A stretch of 64,000 bases of DNA from an uncultured Clostridia bacterium (GTDB taxonomy: Bacteria > Bacillota > Clostridia > TANB77 > CAG-508). Positions 8,310-16,250 of this stretch are shown here, one piece after another. Made by a program: the position numbers and the translations under genes. Positions within the stretch are counted from its first letter, which is position 1. Each line of letters opens with the position of its first letter. The stretch is from the NCBI GenBank assembly GCA_947627295.1, contig CANQVJ010000007.1:1-64000 (forward strand), given 5' to 3'. The notes below the pieces were generated by a model, which saw nothing but the letters and a program-made list of their open reading frames with translations, had not been told where the DNA came from and ran no database searches.

Positions 8310-10706
8310 CTATCCTTTTTTTATAATTCTTTTTATTGTATTTTTTATTTTATTGTATGCTTTTGTATTAACTAATAATCTTCTTGTTATCCTTTCTGCT
8401 TTTACTTTAATACTATCTGGGAAATGCTTTTCAAAAAAATCTTTTGCATCTAATTTATTTATATCTTTGAAAAATTCTTCTCTATTAACATTAGGTATAG
8501 GAGAATATTTTATTTCTCTTACATTTTTTGTTGCTACTTCTATTGGTAATTCTTCATATTCGTAGTTATTTTTAATTTCGTTAAAGATGTTCTTAGCTTT
8601 TCTGTTTTGAACTATCATCCTTGTAGTTCCTTTATTGTCGTCCAAATTTTTACTTAATTCTCCTACTGCAAAACAATCCCATATAGTGAAATCACTAACT
8701 CTGTTTTTATTTCTAAATTTACAATCATAACATGAAGGTCTATCTGAGTAATTTTTAAAAAATGCTCTTAAATATGGATCTGTTTCTACTCCATTTTGAT
8801 AAATTTTTTCATTATTTTTTAAAGTCATTGTTGTATATTTGTATCCATATTTTTCTTTATCTCTAAAAGATACTTTTGAAAAATTTTTCATGTTTTGTTT
8901 TTCTTTTTGATATTCTAAATATTTTCTTAAAACTAATGGCGAAGGAACTGCCCTGCAAACAACATCTACAGTTATTAGCTTTTCATAATCTTTTTTTAAA
9001 TATTTCTTTAAGCCTTCTATTTGGCAAGGAGTTCCACTAAAACATACCCATTTACCTTTTTCTAAAAATTGTTTTGCTTCTTTAAATGTGTCTTTTAAAT
9101 CGCTTTGAACATATTTACTTCCTCTAAATTTTTGTAATTCTTTTTTTGTCGTTGCGGATTTATGACAAACAGTAAAATCTTTATCAAATGCTGCTCCAAA
9201 TACTACTCCTTTTTTATCTATCACATATTCTGCAATTGGTGTAAATGCTCCACCTGAAGTACTTTCTTTTCGTATTTGTTCGTTTTTATTGTTTACTATA
9301 TATGCTTTTTGTTCTTGCTTTTCTTCCTTGATTTTATTTTTTATCGGACATACATTTTTACATAGCCCACAATTAATACATTTTTCTTCATTTATTTTAG
9401 GATATAAAAATCCTTCTTTATCTTCTTGCATTTCTATTGCTTCTTTTGGACAAATACTTTTACATGCTGTACATCCACAACATTCTGATTTATCGTTAAG
9501 TTGTATGTATTTTATTTTGTTATTTTCTTCTTGTTCTTCAAAACTATTTTTTAATGAGTTCTTTAAAAAGTTAATTGTCTTTTCTCTTAACTTTTCTAAT
9601 TCTTTGTTTACATTTTTAAAATCAATTTTATCTTTTAAAACTTCTGTAATTTCTTCTGTACCTTTTAAAATCCTATTTTCTAAATTCATTATTTTTAATA
9701 ATGAATAAATCCTTGAATTGGTTGATACTCTATTATTCTTACTTTTATATCTTTCAAATGTAAAAAATTTTACATTATTAATTAATGAAAATACTGTACC
9801 ATGAAATGAATCTGTACATACATATTGAGCGTTTCTAATCAAATTCACAAATTCTTTTGGTCCTATATCATAAGGAGTAATATCTGCAAATTTATCACTA
9901 TATCGTACATATTCGTCACAATGATTTAATGATACTATGTTATAACCAGTTTCTTTTTTTAATCTTTCTACAAATTTTCTATGTTCAATGTTCTTTCCTA
10001 GAAAATAACACAAGATATATTTTTCTTTAATTATTGGTTCCTTTTCTTGTACTTTTAACCAGTCTTTTTTTGTCAATAATATTGTTGGGTCGCATACTAT
10101 TTCTGCATCTTTTCCGATTAAACTTTTTACTAACTCACAACCTGATTCTTCTCTTACAGAAATATAATTTAATCTATTCAAAAATTTTTTATAAATGTTA
10201 TTATACTTATCTGGTATTTCTGATATTCCAAAACTTGTTGCAAGTGATATTTTATTTATTTTTTCATCTACCCAATTCAATGTATAATAGTCAGATACAA
10301 CATTTACAGGCAACCATAGTTGGTCACTTCCAACTATAATACCTGAATAATTTTTACTTGCTTTATTTAATTCTTTATATGTATAAAAATCTTTTGATAA
10401 ATTAAATTCCTTTCTAAATTCTTTGAATTTTTGTTCTCTTATATTTATATTTTTGCCTAATTTTCTATTCAGCTTTTTATAAATCTTTAACCATATCATA
10501 CCAAGTTTTGAATTTATAAATGATATATTAAAAATTTGAGTTTTATAAAAATTTTTCTTTCCATTTTTAAAATCTATATTTTTATCAATATTAAAAGTTT
10601 CATTTTCTAATTCAAATTTATTTAATATTTCTTGTGTTGCATAAGCTTGCAGTAAACTTCCATAATTGTTTTTAAAATAGCAAGAAACAATGCCTACTTT
10701 TTTCAT
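8310..10706 (-). CDS. Polysaccharide pyruvyl transferase fused to a ferredoxin/FrhB-like domain
   Basis: 798 aa with two modules. Residues about 1-385 form a polysaccharide pyruvyl transferase (PF04230): NYGSLLQAYATQEIL near the start, IIVGSDQLW, and the late TDSFHGTVFSL motif. Residues about 405-455 carry two 4Fe-4S motifs (CCGCTACKSICP and CINCGLCKNVCP). The remainder is like the coenzyme F420 hydrogenase/dehydrogenase beta subunit family (STSGGAFTPIAEYV, FSGTPCQIEGLKKYL, CYDCKFRNKNRVSDFTIWD). These families often neighbour each other in capsule clusters; here they are one polypeptide. The FrhB part may be a flavin/Fe-S redox enzyme acting on a sugar. It overlaps the GT4 stop by 4 bp. Confidence 0.88.
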   Translation of the reverse strand: MKKVGIVSCYFKNNYGSLLQAYATQEILNKFELENETFNIDKNIDFKNGKKNFYKTQIFNISFINSKLGMIWLKIYKKLNRKLGKNINIREQKFKEFRKEFNLSKDFYTYKELNKASKNYSGIIVGSDQLWLPVNVVSDYYTLNWVDEKINKISLATSFGISEIPDKYNNIYKKFLNRLNYISVREESGCELVKSLIGKDAEIVCDPTILLTKKDWLKVQEKEPIIKEKYILCYFLGKNIEHRKFVERLKKETGYNIVSLNHCDEYVRYSDKFADITPYDIGPKEFVNLIRNAQYVCTDSFHGTVFSLINNVKFFTFERYKSKNNRVSTNSRIYSLLKIMNLENRILKGTEEITEVLKDKIDFKNVNKELEKLREKTINFLKNSLKNSFEEQEENNKIKYIQLNDKSECCGCTACKSICPKEAIEMQEDKEGFLYPKINEEKCINCGLCKNVCPIKNKIKEEKQEQKAYIVNNKNEQIRKESTSGGAFTPIAEYVIDKKGVVFGAAFDKDFTVCHKSATTKKELQKFRGSKYVQSDLKDTFKEAKQFLEKGKWVCFSGTPCQIEGLKKYLKKDYEKLITVDVVCRAVPSPLVLRKYLEYQKEKQNMKNFSKVSFRDKEKYGYKYTTMTLKNNEKIYQNGVETDPYLRAFFKNYSDRPSCYDCKFRNKNRVSDFTIWDCFAVGELSKNLDDNKGTTRMIVQNRKAKNIFNEIKNNYEYEELPIEVATKNVREIKYSPIPNVNREEFFKDINKLDAKDFFEKHFPDSIKVKAERITRRLLVNTKAYNKIKNTIKRIIKKG

Positions 10707-11827
10707 ACTAACTCCTCCAAATATTTTATATGTTCCTTCACTAAATTTTTTATTTCATATCTTGTTCTGTGTGTTTTATTATTTTCTATTATGTTTTTAC
10801 TTAAGTCATTATCTTTTATAAGTTTTTCTACTTCATCAGCCAATTGCTCATAATTTTCAACTTCTACTAAAATCCCATTTTCTTTATCTTTTATAATGTC
10901 TGCTATTCCCCCAACATTTGTTGCAACAATTGGCTTATCACAAGCCATATATTCTATTAAAACAAGTCCAAATCCTTCCCATTTTGAAGGTAGTATCGCT
11001 ACATCAAATGCTGGTATGTATTTTTCAACTTCATTAACCCATTCTGTAACTATTACATTTTTTTCGAGTTTATGTCTATTGGCATAATCAATGACTTCTT
11101 CTTTTAATTCTCCGTCTCCCACAAACATAAGCTTTACATTTTTATTATTTTTATATATTAATTCAAATGCTTTTATTGAAGTCATAGGGTCCTTTTGTTC
11201 TGTTAGTCTACCTACAACACCTATTACTTTTTCATTTTTCTTTATATTATATTTTTTTCTTGTTTCTTCTCTATATTTATTACTATCTTTAAATTTGTTA
11301 AAATCAATGCCATTTTCTATAACACACATTTTTTTATTTCCAGCAATTTTATATTTTATTGCTGAATCATATTCACTTTGAGATATGTTAATAATTTTAT
11401 CTGTTCTTAATGCTAATATTCTTTCTATCATTACTATAAGAAGCTTTTTCTTTTTACTCATTTTTGCATTAAAATACCAACCATGTGCATTGTACAAAAT
11501 TGTTGTTTTTAAATTAAAGAAAAGGGCAAGTCTTCCTATTGCTCCAGCCTTGCTACTGTGTAGGTAAACTATATCTGGTTTTTCTTTTTTTATGATTTTT
11601 TTTACTTCTTTTACTGCTCTTAAATCTTCTTTTAATTTTATTTCTCTTATCATAGGTACAAAATACACTTTTGAGCTGATATTTTTAAATCTATCTATTT
11701 GTTCTTTATAATCTTCTGAAACTATTAAAATATTTTCATATTCTTTAGTATTAAAGTTTTTTAGAAACATATATAAATATTCAGCAACACCGCCTGCACT
11801 CTGTGCGATATGTACAATTTTTTTCAT
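10703..11827 (-). CDS. Family 4 glycosyltransferase
   Basis: 374 aa GT-B fold. The N-terminal domain starts KKIVHIAQSAGGVAEYL and has the VYLHSSKAGAIGRLALF loop. The C-terminal domain has the GVVGRLTEQKDP and LMFVGDGEL motifs, then PSKWEGFGLVLIEYMACDKP, the E-x7-E nucleotide-sugar site of GT4 enzymes (about residues 282-300). It probably adds the second sugar after the priming transferase whose stop codon directly precedes its start. A galactosyl- or GlcNAc-type donor is possible but unproven. Confidence 0.9.
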   Translation of the reverse strand: MKKIVHIAQSAGGVAEYLYMFLKNFNTKEYENILIVSEDYKEQIDRFKNISSKVYFVPMIREIKLKEDLRAVKEVKKIIKKEKPDIVYLHSSKAGAIGRLALFFNLKTTILYNAHGWYFNAKMSKKKKLLIVMIERILALRTDKIINISQSEYDSAIKYKIAGNKKMCVIENGIDFNKFKDSNKYREETRKKYNIKKNEKVIGVVGRLTEQKDPMTSIKAFELIYKNNKNVKLMFVGDGELKEEVIDYANRHKLEKNVIVTEWVNEVEKYIPAFDVAILPSKWEGFGLVLIEYMACDKPIVATNVGGIADIIKDKENGILVEVENYEQLADEVEKLIKDNDLSKNIIENNKTHRTRYEIKNLVKEHIKYLEELV

Positions 11828-12542
11828 TTATCTTGCCCCTTCTTTATTGAACACTATTTTTGCTGTATGTAATAAAATACTTAAATCTCCTTTTAGTGAA
11901 TTTCTCATTGCATAAAATGTTTCCAGTTGTATTCTTTCCTCAAATGTAGTATTGTTTCTTCCACTAATTTGCCAAAGTCCAGTTATTCCTGGTTTACATC
12001 TAATTATGTGTGTATAATAACTTCCCATATCTTCTTTTTCTTTTAATAAATATGGTCTGTTTCCGTACAAGCGACATTTCTCCTTTTAACACATTTACAA
12101 GTTGTGCCATCTCATCTAAGCTAGATCTTCTTAAAAATTTACCAAGCTTTGTTGTTCTTGGATCATTTTTTAATTTTTTGTATGTATTGTATTCTTCTCT
12201 CATATCTTCATTTTCTGATAAGTATTTTTCTAGTTCTTCATCTGCATTCATTACCATTGTTCTATACTTATACATTTTAAATGGTTTTCCATTTTTGCCT
12301 ATTCTATATTGGTTGTAGAATATTGGCCCTTCATCTTTTGTGATTTTATGTGCTATGTAAATTGATATTGTTAAAGGAATTAAAATGATTGTTCCTACTA
12401 AACCTGCTAATATATCAACTGCTCTTTTTGTTATTTGGCATAATTTTTGCTTTATGCTTAATTTTGTTTCATACAAATTTATTGGCATTAATGCAATACA
12501 TTCTGTACTTGAACTTGTTTCAATATTTGGTTTCATTTCCAT
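11828..12542 (-). CDS. Initiating undecaprenyl-phosphate sugar phosphotransferase, read in two frames (+1 shift at CGG)
   Basis: A polyisoprenyl-phosphate hexose-1-phosphate transferase (Bac_transf, WcaJ/EpsL type): hydrophobic hairpin near residues 38-60, GPIFYNQYRIGKNGKPF, KYRTMV, then LGKFLRRSSLDEMAQL..VLKGEMSLV, and in the next frame NRPYLLKEKEDMG and KPGITGLWQISGRN. The frames join by skipping C12065: the zero frame reads GTA CGG AAA CAG and the shifted frame GTA GGA AAC AGA, restoring the family motif SLVGNRP. The reconstructed length is 237 aa. The start at 12542 was chosen for its AAAGGA site, which lies inside the end of the TnpB-like gene. It commits sugar to the lipid carrier, so the whole capsule depends on this frameshift. 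Confidence 0.85.
12063..12065 (-). other. CGG +1 frameshift site in the initiating sugar transferase
   Basis: Zero-frame context TCG CTT GTA CGG AAA CAG. Skipping the C yields GTA GGA AAC AGA CCA, which restores the conserved Gly of the SLVG(N/P)RP motif. Without the shift the ORF ends about 20 codons later. Confidence 0.75.
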
Positions 12543-12543
12543 T

Positions 12544-13821
12544 TTAATTTTCCTTTCTTTCAATTTCTTTTCCAAATTTCTTTAGACACATTATTGCTAC
12601 ATTCATTGCTCCATTGAAGTAATAATCTCCTTCATGTCCATTTTTGCATTTGTATTTTACTGTTTCTTTTCTTCCTTTTATTTTTCTTCTTATTGTTTCT
12701 CTGCATTTATAACATTTTCTTAATATGTAATTAGGTCTTACTTTTGTAATTAAAATTCCTTCTTTGTATGTTTTGTATGTTAAGTATTCAATTGTTCTTT
12801 CTCTTAATGCTAGTGGGCTAAACTCACCTATTGTTCTGTTGTAGTATTCCCAATCTATGGTGCTTTGGTTTTTATAATCTGCATATGCTAGAACCCTTAC
12901 TTTGTTTTCTATACAAAAGTTTGTGATTTCTCTACTTACTTTGTGTGCATAGTATTTTTTTATTTCATATATCTTTTTCCATGGCCTTGTATTTGCTGTG
13001 TAATTTTTATATTTTGTATTGTTCTTTTTTATTTTTCTTAGCAAATAACCTGTTCTTTCTGCATATTCTTTTCCGCCTGATATGAATTTGCTTTTTACAA
13101 AATTTCCTTTTCCGTCTAATATTACACATACTGCAAATTTATCTGTATTTGTAAACATTACACTACATACTTTTATATCTTCTTCCTGCATTCTGTATCT
13201 AATTGGAGTGATGTCTTCTATGTATTCTTTTACTGGTATGTGTGCTAATATATATTCTTTGTGCATTACTATTGTTGGGGAAAGTAATTCGGCATCTTTG
13301 GGTATTTTGAAATTTGTTAGTTTTGCTTTAAACCAATTCCAACTTTCTCCGTCAAATAGTTTTAATGTAATTGAGCTTCCTTCAAATTCTTTATACATTC
13401 CTTTGTAAAATAAAGTAGGTGTATTAAATTTTTTTGGTACCTCAGGAATTTTTTTGCTTTTTTCTCTTGCTCTTTCTTCTGTTGATGTATGTGTTTTTGC
13501 AAACCCCATTGCTTGATGTATGGCTGCCCTTCTTAGATATACTGGTGCATTTTGTTCAAAGTATAATTCTGGTACCTCTCCTTTTCTTGGCCCCGTTTTT
13601 GGAATAACTGTTAATTTTTCTAATTCTGTTAAACAGTTGAAAGAAGATAATTCCAATAATTCTTGTCTTTCATATAAAACATCAAAATACTTTTTTATTA
13701 AATCGTTGTAAATATCGTTTGTTAGCTTTAAATATTCTCTTTGTTTTATATATAACCTTACTTTATAGGTTGTTGTATAATGTGATTTATTCCATATTTT
13801 TTCTGTTACTTCTTCTGACAT
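12544..13821 (-). CDS. TnpB-like protein with degenerate RuvC active site (TldR-like), first gene of the EPS operon
   Basis: 425 aa from ATG at 13821, which has a GGAG site; a start four codons upstream has none. The overall fold matches IS605-type TnpB: a basic N-terminal half, the GNFVKSKFISGGKEYAERTGY block, a Lys/Arg-rich bridge region (RPWKKIYEIKKYYAHKVSREI), and a C-terminal Cys-rich finger. The RuvC-I motif normally reading GxDLG is SVMFTNTDKFAV; the RuvC-II Glu region reads VLAYADYKN; the RuvC-III DxNAAxN reads YFNGAMNVA. All three catalytic acids therefore appear lost. The fourth zinc ligand (C-x-C-GH in relatives) is Asn. No TnpA or IS ends flank it. A nuclease-dead RNA-guided regulator is a plausible reading, but no guide RNA is identified. 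Confidence 0.75.
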   Translation of the reverse strand: MSEEVTEKIWNKSHYTTTYKVRLYIKQREYLKLTNDIYNDLIKKYFDVLYERQELLELSSFNCLTELEKLTVIPKTGPRKGEVPELYFEQNAPVYLRRAAIHQAMGFAKTHTSTEERAREKSKKIPEVPKKFNTPTLFYKGMYKEFEGSSITLKLFDGESWNWFKAKLTNFKIPKDAELLSPTIVMHKEYILAHIPVKEYIEDITPIRYRMQEEDIKVCSVMFTNTDKFAVCVILDGKGNFVKSKFISGGKEYAERTGYLLRKIKKNNTKYKNYTANTRPWKKIYEIKKYYAHKVSREITNFCIENKVRVLAYADYKNQSTIDWEYYNRTIGEFSPLALRERTIEYLTYKTYKEGILITKVRPNYILRKCYKCRETIRRKIKGRKETVKYKCKNGHEGDYYFNGAMNVAIMCLKKFGKEIERKEN

Positions 13822-13833
13822 CTTTCTCTCCAT

Positions 13834-14079
13834 TTTTATTCCGGGAACCTCTGAATATTTTTCATAAAAATTTATGCTTCTTTATCCGCACTATTGCTAG
13901 TGTGAAATTGCGATATTCAACAAAAATACATAAACATATAATTTATGTACCCACCTAACTGTTACCAGCAGGATTTATACTTTTTGATATTTATTTTTTG
14001 AATTATGTAAACAATATTAGTTGTATATAAACTATAAATACATTGCTTTTTTTCGTAAAATATATAGTTTTACGAAAAC
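13834..14079 (-). other. Untranslated leader of the EPS operon
   Basis: About 250 nt between the putative transcription start and the TnpB-like ORF, with no ORF of its own. It begins with the 29-bp recombination repeat, itself a stem-loop. It then holds CACTA-GCAA-TAGTG (about 13888-13901), a GNRA-capped hairpin, and an AT-rich stem TACATAAA/TTTATGTA (about 13926-13948) followed by TTTTTG that could act as a weak attenuator. I recognise no known riboswitch family. Confidence 0.45.
14051..14079. repeat. Left inverted repeat / recombination site
   Basis: A 27-bp core of two perfect 10-bp arms (TTTCGTAAAA / TTTTACGAAA) around an asymmetric 7-bp spacer, extended by AC on the inner side. Paired recombinase-binding arms around a short spacer are the usual architecture of a tyrosine-recombinase crossover site. 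Confidence 0.9.
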
Positions 14080-14087
14080 TCTATCTA

Positions 14088-14117
14088 ATTATACCACAAA
14101 CACTATGTGTTTTTCAA
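14088..14117 (-). promoter_or_regulatory. EPS operon promoter inside the invertible segment
   Basis: On the minus strand, TTGAAA (14112-14117), an 18-nt spacer and TATAAT (14088-14093), preceded by TGG as an extended -10. Transcription would start near 14080 and cross the left repeat into the TnpB-like gene and the sugar transferases. Confidence 0.8.
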
Positions 14118-14123
14118 CAAATT

Positions 14124-14152
14124 TCGACTTTTTTTAAAAAATTTTTTATAAT
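14124..14152 (+). promoter_or_regulatory. Candidate recombinase promoter
   Basis: TCGACT (14124-14129), 17 nt, TATAAT (14147-14152), divergent from the EPS promoter and about 60 nt upstream of the recombinase start. The -35 is weak, which would fit low recombinase expression. It inverts together with its gene, so expression should not depend on orientation. Confidence 0.45.
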
Positions 14153-14211
14153 ATTTATATGTAAAGTTTTTTCTTTATAAACAGTTCAATATTGGTTAGG
14201 GGGTGAGAAAT

Positions 14212-15132
14212 GTGATTATAAGAAGAAATAAAAAATTAGAGGATGTTATATCAGAGTGGTTACTTTTCAAAAAATTATCATTAAAGGAATCAACTTTTTT
14301 TAGGTATAAATACATCACTGAAAAATATATTCTATCAAACTTTAAAAACAAAAGGTTGAATCACCTTATAAACTATGACTTTAATGATTTTATTAGCTGT
14401 CTATCTAAAGATTTATCTACTAGAACAATTTACAGTATTGTAACAGTCCTAAAAGGTATATTAAAATACATTGAGGAAAAATATAATTATAAATATAATA
14501 TTAATCTTATTAGTATTCCAAAAAATAATAGTAAAAGCAAAGAGGCAAAATCTTTAGATATTGAAGAAGTTGAAAGACTAAAAAGTCATTGCTTAAATAG
14601 TTTAGATTGTAAAGAAATAGGAATAGCTATGAGTTTGCTTACAGGAATTAGACTTGGTGAATTATGTGCATTAAAATGGAAAAACATAGATTTAAATAGT
14701 AATGTAATTTATATCGAAGAAAACTTACAAAGAGTATATATGGGTAAGAGTCAAACAAAAGTTATCGAAGACACACCTAAAACTCAAAATTCTATTCGCT
14801 TAGTTCCTATACCACAAAAACTATTGAGTGCATTAAAAGACATAAGCTGTGATAATAACTTTAATGACAATGATTATTTCCTTACAGGAAGTCAAAAATA
14901 TACCGAACCACGCAGTTATCAGTATTTTTTCAAAAAATGTTTGAAGATGTGTGAAATTAAAAACTGCAATTTTCACATACTTCGTCATTCTTTTGCAACT
15001 AATTGTATAAGATTAGGTATGGATGTAAAATCATTAAGTGTAGTATTAGGACATTCTAATGTTCAAATGACACTTAACAGATATGTTCATCCTTCATTTG
15101 AAACACAAAAGAAATTTTTAGATCAATTATAA
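14212..15132 (+). CDS. Tyrosine recombinase / integrase (putative DNA invertase)
   Basis: 306 aa from GTG at 14212 with TAGGGGGTGAG upstream; an alternative GTG lies three codons earlier. The N-terminal SAM-like core-binding domain (about residues 10-95) has LSTRTIYSIVTVLKGILKYI. The catalytic domain has all expected residues: Arg in LLTGIRLGELCALKW, the beta-hairpin Lys near TPKTQNSIRLVPI, HILRHSFAT (H-x-x-R), VLGHSNVQMTLNRYVHP (His and the nucleophile Tyr). Because it sits between inverted crossover sites, it most likely inverts its own segment and switches the capsule operon. No phage or ICE genes are nearby, so simple integration is less likely. Confidence 0.9.
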   Translation: MIIRRNKKLEDVISEWLLFKKLSLKESTFFRYKYITEKYILSNFKNKRLNHLINYDFNDFISCLSKDLSTRTIYSIVTVLKGILKYIEEKYNYKYNINLISIPKNNSKSKEAKSLDIEEVERLKSHCLNSLDCKEIGIAMSLLTGIRLGELCALKWKNIDLNSNVIYIEENLQRVYMGKSQTKVIEDTPKTQNSIRLVPIPQKLLSALKDISCDNNFNDNDYFLTGSQKYTEPRSYQYFFKKCLKMCEIKNCNFHILRHSFATNCIRLGMDVKSLSVVLGHSNVQMTLNRYVHPSFETQKKFLDQL

Positions 15133-15164
15133 AATAGTGAAGCAATTTGCTTTGCTATTTTTTT
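15133..15164 (+). terminator. Terminator of the recombinase gene
   Basis: AATAGTGAAGC pairs with GCTTTGCTATT (two G-T wobbles), followed by seven T. It lies inside the right repeat and keeps recombinase transcription within the segment. Confidence 0.8.
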
Positions 15165-15191
15165 ATGTCTATTTTTCATAAAACATTTTTC

Positions 15192-15220
15192 GTTTTCGTA
15201 AAACTATATATTTTACGAAA
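15192..15220. repeat. Right inverted repeat / recombination site
   Basis: Exact reverse complement of 14051-14079, including the asymmetric CTATATA spacer. Opposite orientation of the two spacers predicts inversion rather than excision. Confidence 0.9.
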
Positions 15221-15235
15221 TTTATTTTTTCCAAC

Positions 15236-15275
15236 AAAAAACAAGGAATTAAGAAATTCCCTGTTTGATTTTTTT
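15236..15275. terminator. Bidirectional terminator insulating the invertible segment
   Basis: AAACA-GGAATT pairs with AATTCC-TGTTT, with T runs on both strands. It terminates the leftward gene pair 17768-15292 and would also stop transcription from the EPS promoter when inverted. Confidence 0.8.
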
Positions 15276-15291
15276 ATCTTTTGATTTGTTT

Positions 15292-16149
15292 TTATGGGTT
15301 GTGGAAGAAGTTGTATGCTTTTCCGTCTGCTGCATTTTTCTCTTGGAATATGTATCCGTTTTCATATATTCCTGTGCTTTCTTCTAATTTAATATCAAGT
15401 TTGATGTTGTAAATAAATTCTTGATTGTTATTGTTTGTAATAACAATTCTAAAGTTTACCTTAGAAGCTAATGAGTTTAAATCTACTCCTGCTTGCCTTA
15501 ACAAGTTTCCATTAAAGGCTATGTTGTTGTTATCTGGAACAGAATAATGTGTAACTATGTTTTTATTTAAGAATCCTAATGTAATAGGGTTTGTGCAATC
15601 TGTATAAAAACTTGGTGTTTCAAAGTTTGCATTTTCTTCATTTTTATATATGATGTTATAATCAATTGGTGCACATTGAATTAAGTTATCTGTTGAGTTA
15701 TAAACTTGGGCTGCTTCTGAAATAGAAAATTTACCATAGTTTAGTGGATTTTTATATGTTAAACTTTTTACACCTGAAGGTTCATCACTTAAGATTTCAA
15801 TATTATCTATTCTTAAACTTTTAACTGTGTTTTCATTTGTTAATTCTTTTATATATGATTTGTTATCTATATAGATTGAAATGTCTGAAAACTGGCTAAT
15901 ATCTATGTCTTTTAAACTTTGAGATTCAGTATTATCAATAGCACCTGCATTACTGTATAATAAGATTTTATCTATTTTAAAAACAGGTACCTGATTTACA
16001 TCTGATATTTGTATAGCTTGATTTACAAAATATTCTTTACTAAATATTTTACGAACTTTAAATAAATAGAAAATTATTAAAGATATAAATACTAAAATAA
16101 TTATAATTGATATAATTAATTTTTGAACTCTTGTTAAATTTCGTTTCAT
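15292..16149 (-). CDS. Membrane-anchored protein of unknown function (paralogue of 36631-37419)
   Basis: 285 aa from ATG at 16149 (AAAGGG upstream; 25 extra codons of a longer frame read through a hairpin and lack a ribosome site). A short basic N-terminus and one membrane helix (about residues 11-35), then an extracytoplasmic domain of about 245 residues. The pattern FKIDKILLYSN...DISQFSDISIYIDNK...VKSLRIDNIEI resembles FEVSKIDLISS...DVNISQNNDFYIYIEKN...IESVTIENFSI in the protein at 36631, so the two are distant paralogues. No known domain is recognised. It follows a cell-wall hydrolase gene. Confidence 0.75.
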   Translation of the reverse strand: MKRNLTRVQKLIISIIIILVFISLIIFYLFKVRKIFSKEYFVNQAIQISDVNQVPVFKIDKILLYSNAGAIDNTESQSLKDIDISQFSDISIYIDNKSYIKELTNENTVKSLRIDNIEILSDEPSGVKSLTYKNPLNYGKFSISEAAQVYNSTDNLIQCAPIDYNIIYKNEENANFETPSFYTDCTNPITLGFLNKNIVTHYSVPDNNNIAFNGNLLRQAGVDLNSLASKVNFRIVITNNNNQEFIYNIKLDIKLEESTGIYENGYIFQEKNAADGKAYNFFHNP

Positions 16150-16180
16150 TATTAACCCTTTCTTTTGTAAATTTGCTTTA

Positions 16181-16207
16181 GGCAAAATCCCTAAAAGGGA
16201 TTTTGCC
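16181..16207 (-). other. Perfect hairpin between the hydrolase and the membrane-protein gene
   Basis: GGCAAAATCCC and GGGATTTTGCC form an 11-bp perfect stem with a 5-nt loop. It has no U-run on the minus strand, so it is more likely an RNA processing or stability element, or an attenuator, than a full terminator. Confidence 0.6.
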
Positions 16208-16250
16208 CATTCTTTGAGAAACATTTATTAAACATTTTGGGAAATCTTAA

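Larger units (their letters stand above)
14051..15220. mobile_element. Probable invertible DNA segment (recombinase plus outward promoter)
   Basis: The segment is bounded by two exact 29-bp copies in inverted orientation (14051-14079 and 15192-15220). It contains a complete tyrosine recombinase and, next to the left repeat, a strong promoter pointing outward into the capsule operon. Inversion would turn the promoter to face right into a bidirectional terminator at 15236. The arrangement matches phase-variable surface loci in Firmicutes and Bacteroidota. As written, the segment is in the ON orientation. Confidence 0.8.

Noticed and set aside
6375..12542. The two split capsule genes as ordinary decaying pseudogenes
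   Set aside because: Both have all motifs intact on both sides, only one extra base each, and the same codon at the break as ogg and the surface protein. Decay would not choose CGG every time. Sequencing error remains possible and is stated in the findings.
12544..13821. Active IS605/IS607 insertion
   Set aside because: No TnpA, no recognisable element ends, catalytic residues altered, and the gene is integrated in operon spacing with the sugar transferase.
14051..14079. The palindromic repeats as simple terminators
   Set aside because: Both copies are identical over 29 bp including the asymmetric spacer and are inverted around a recombinase, with no T runs at the expected place.
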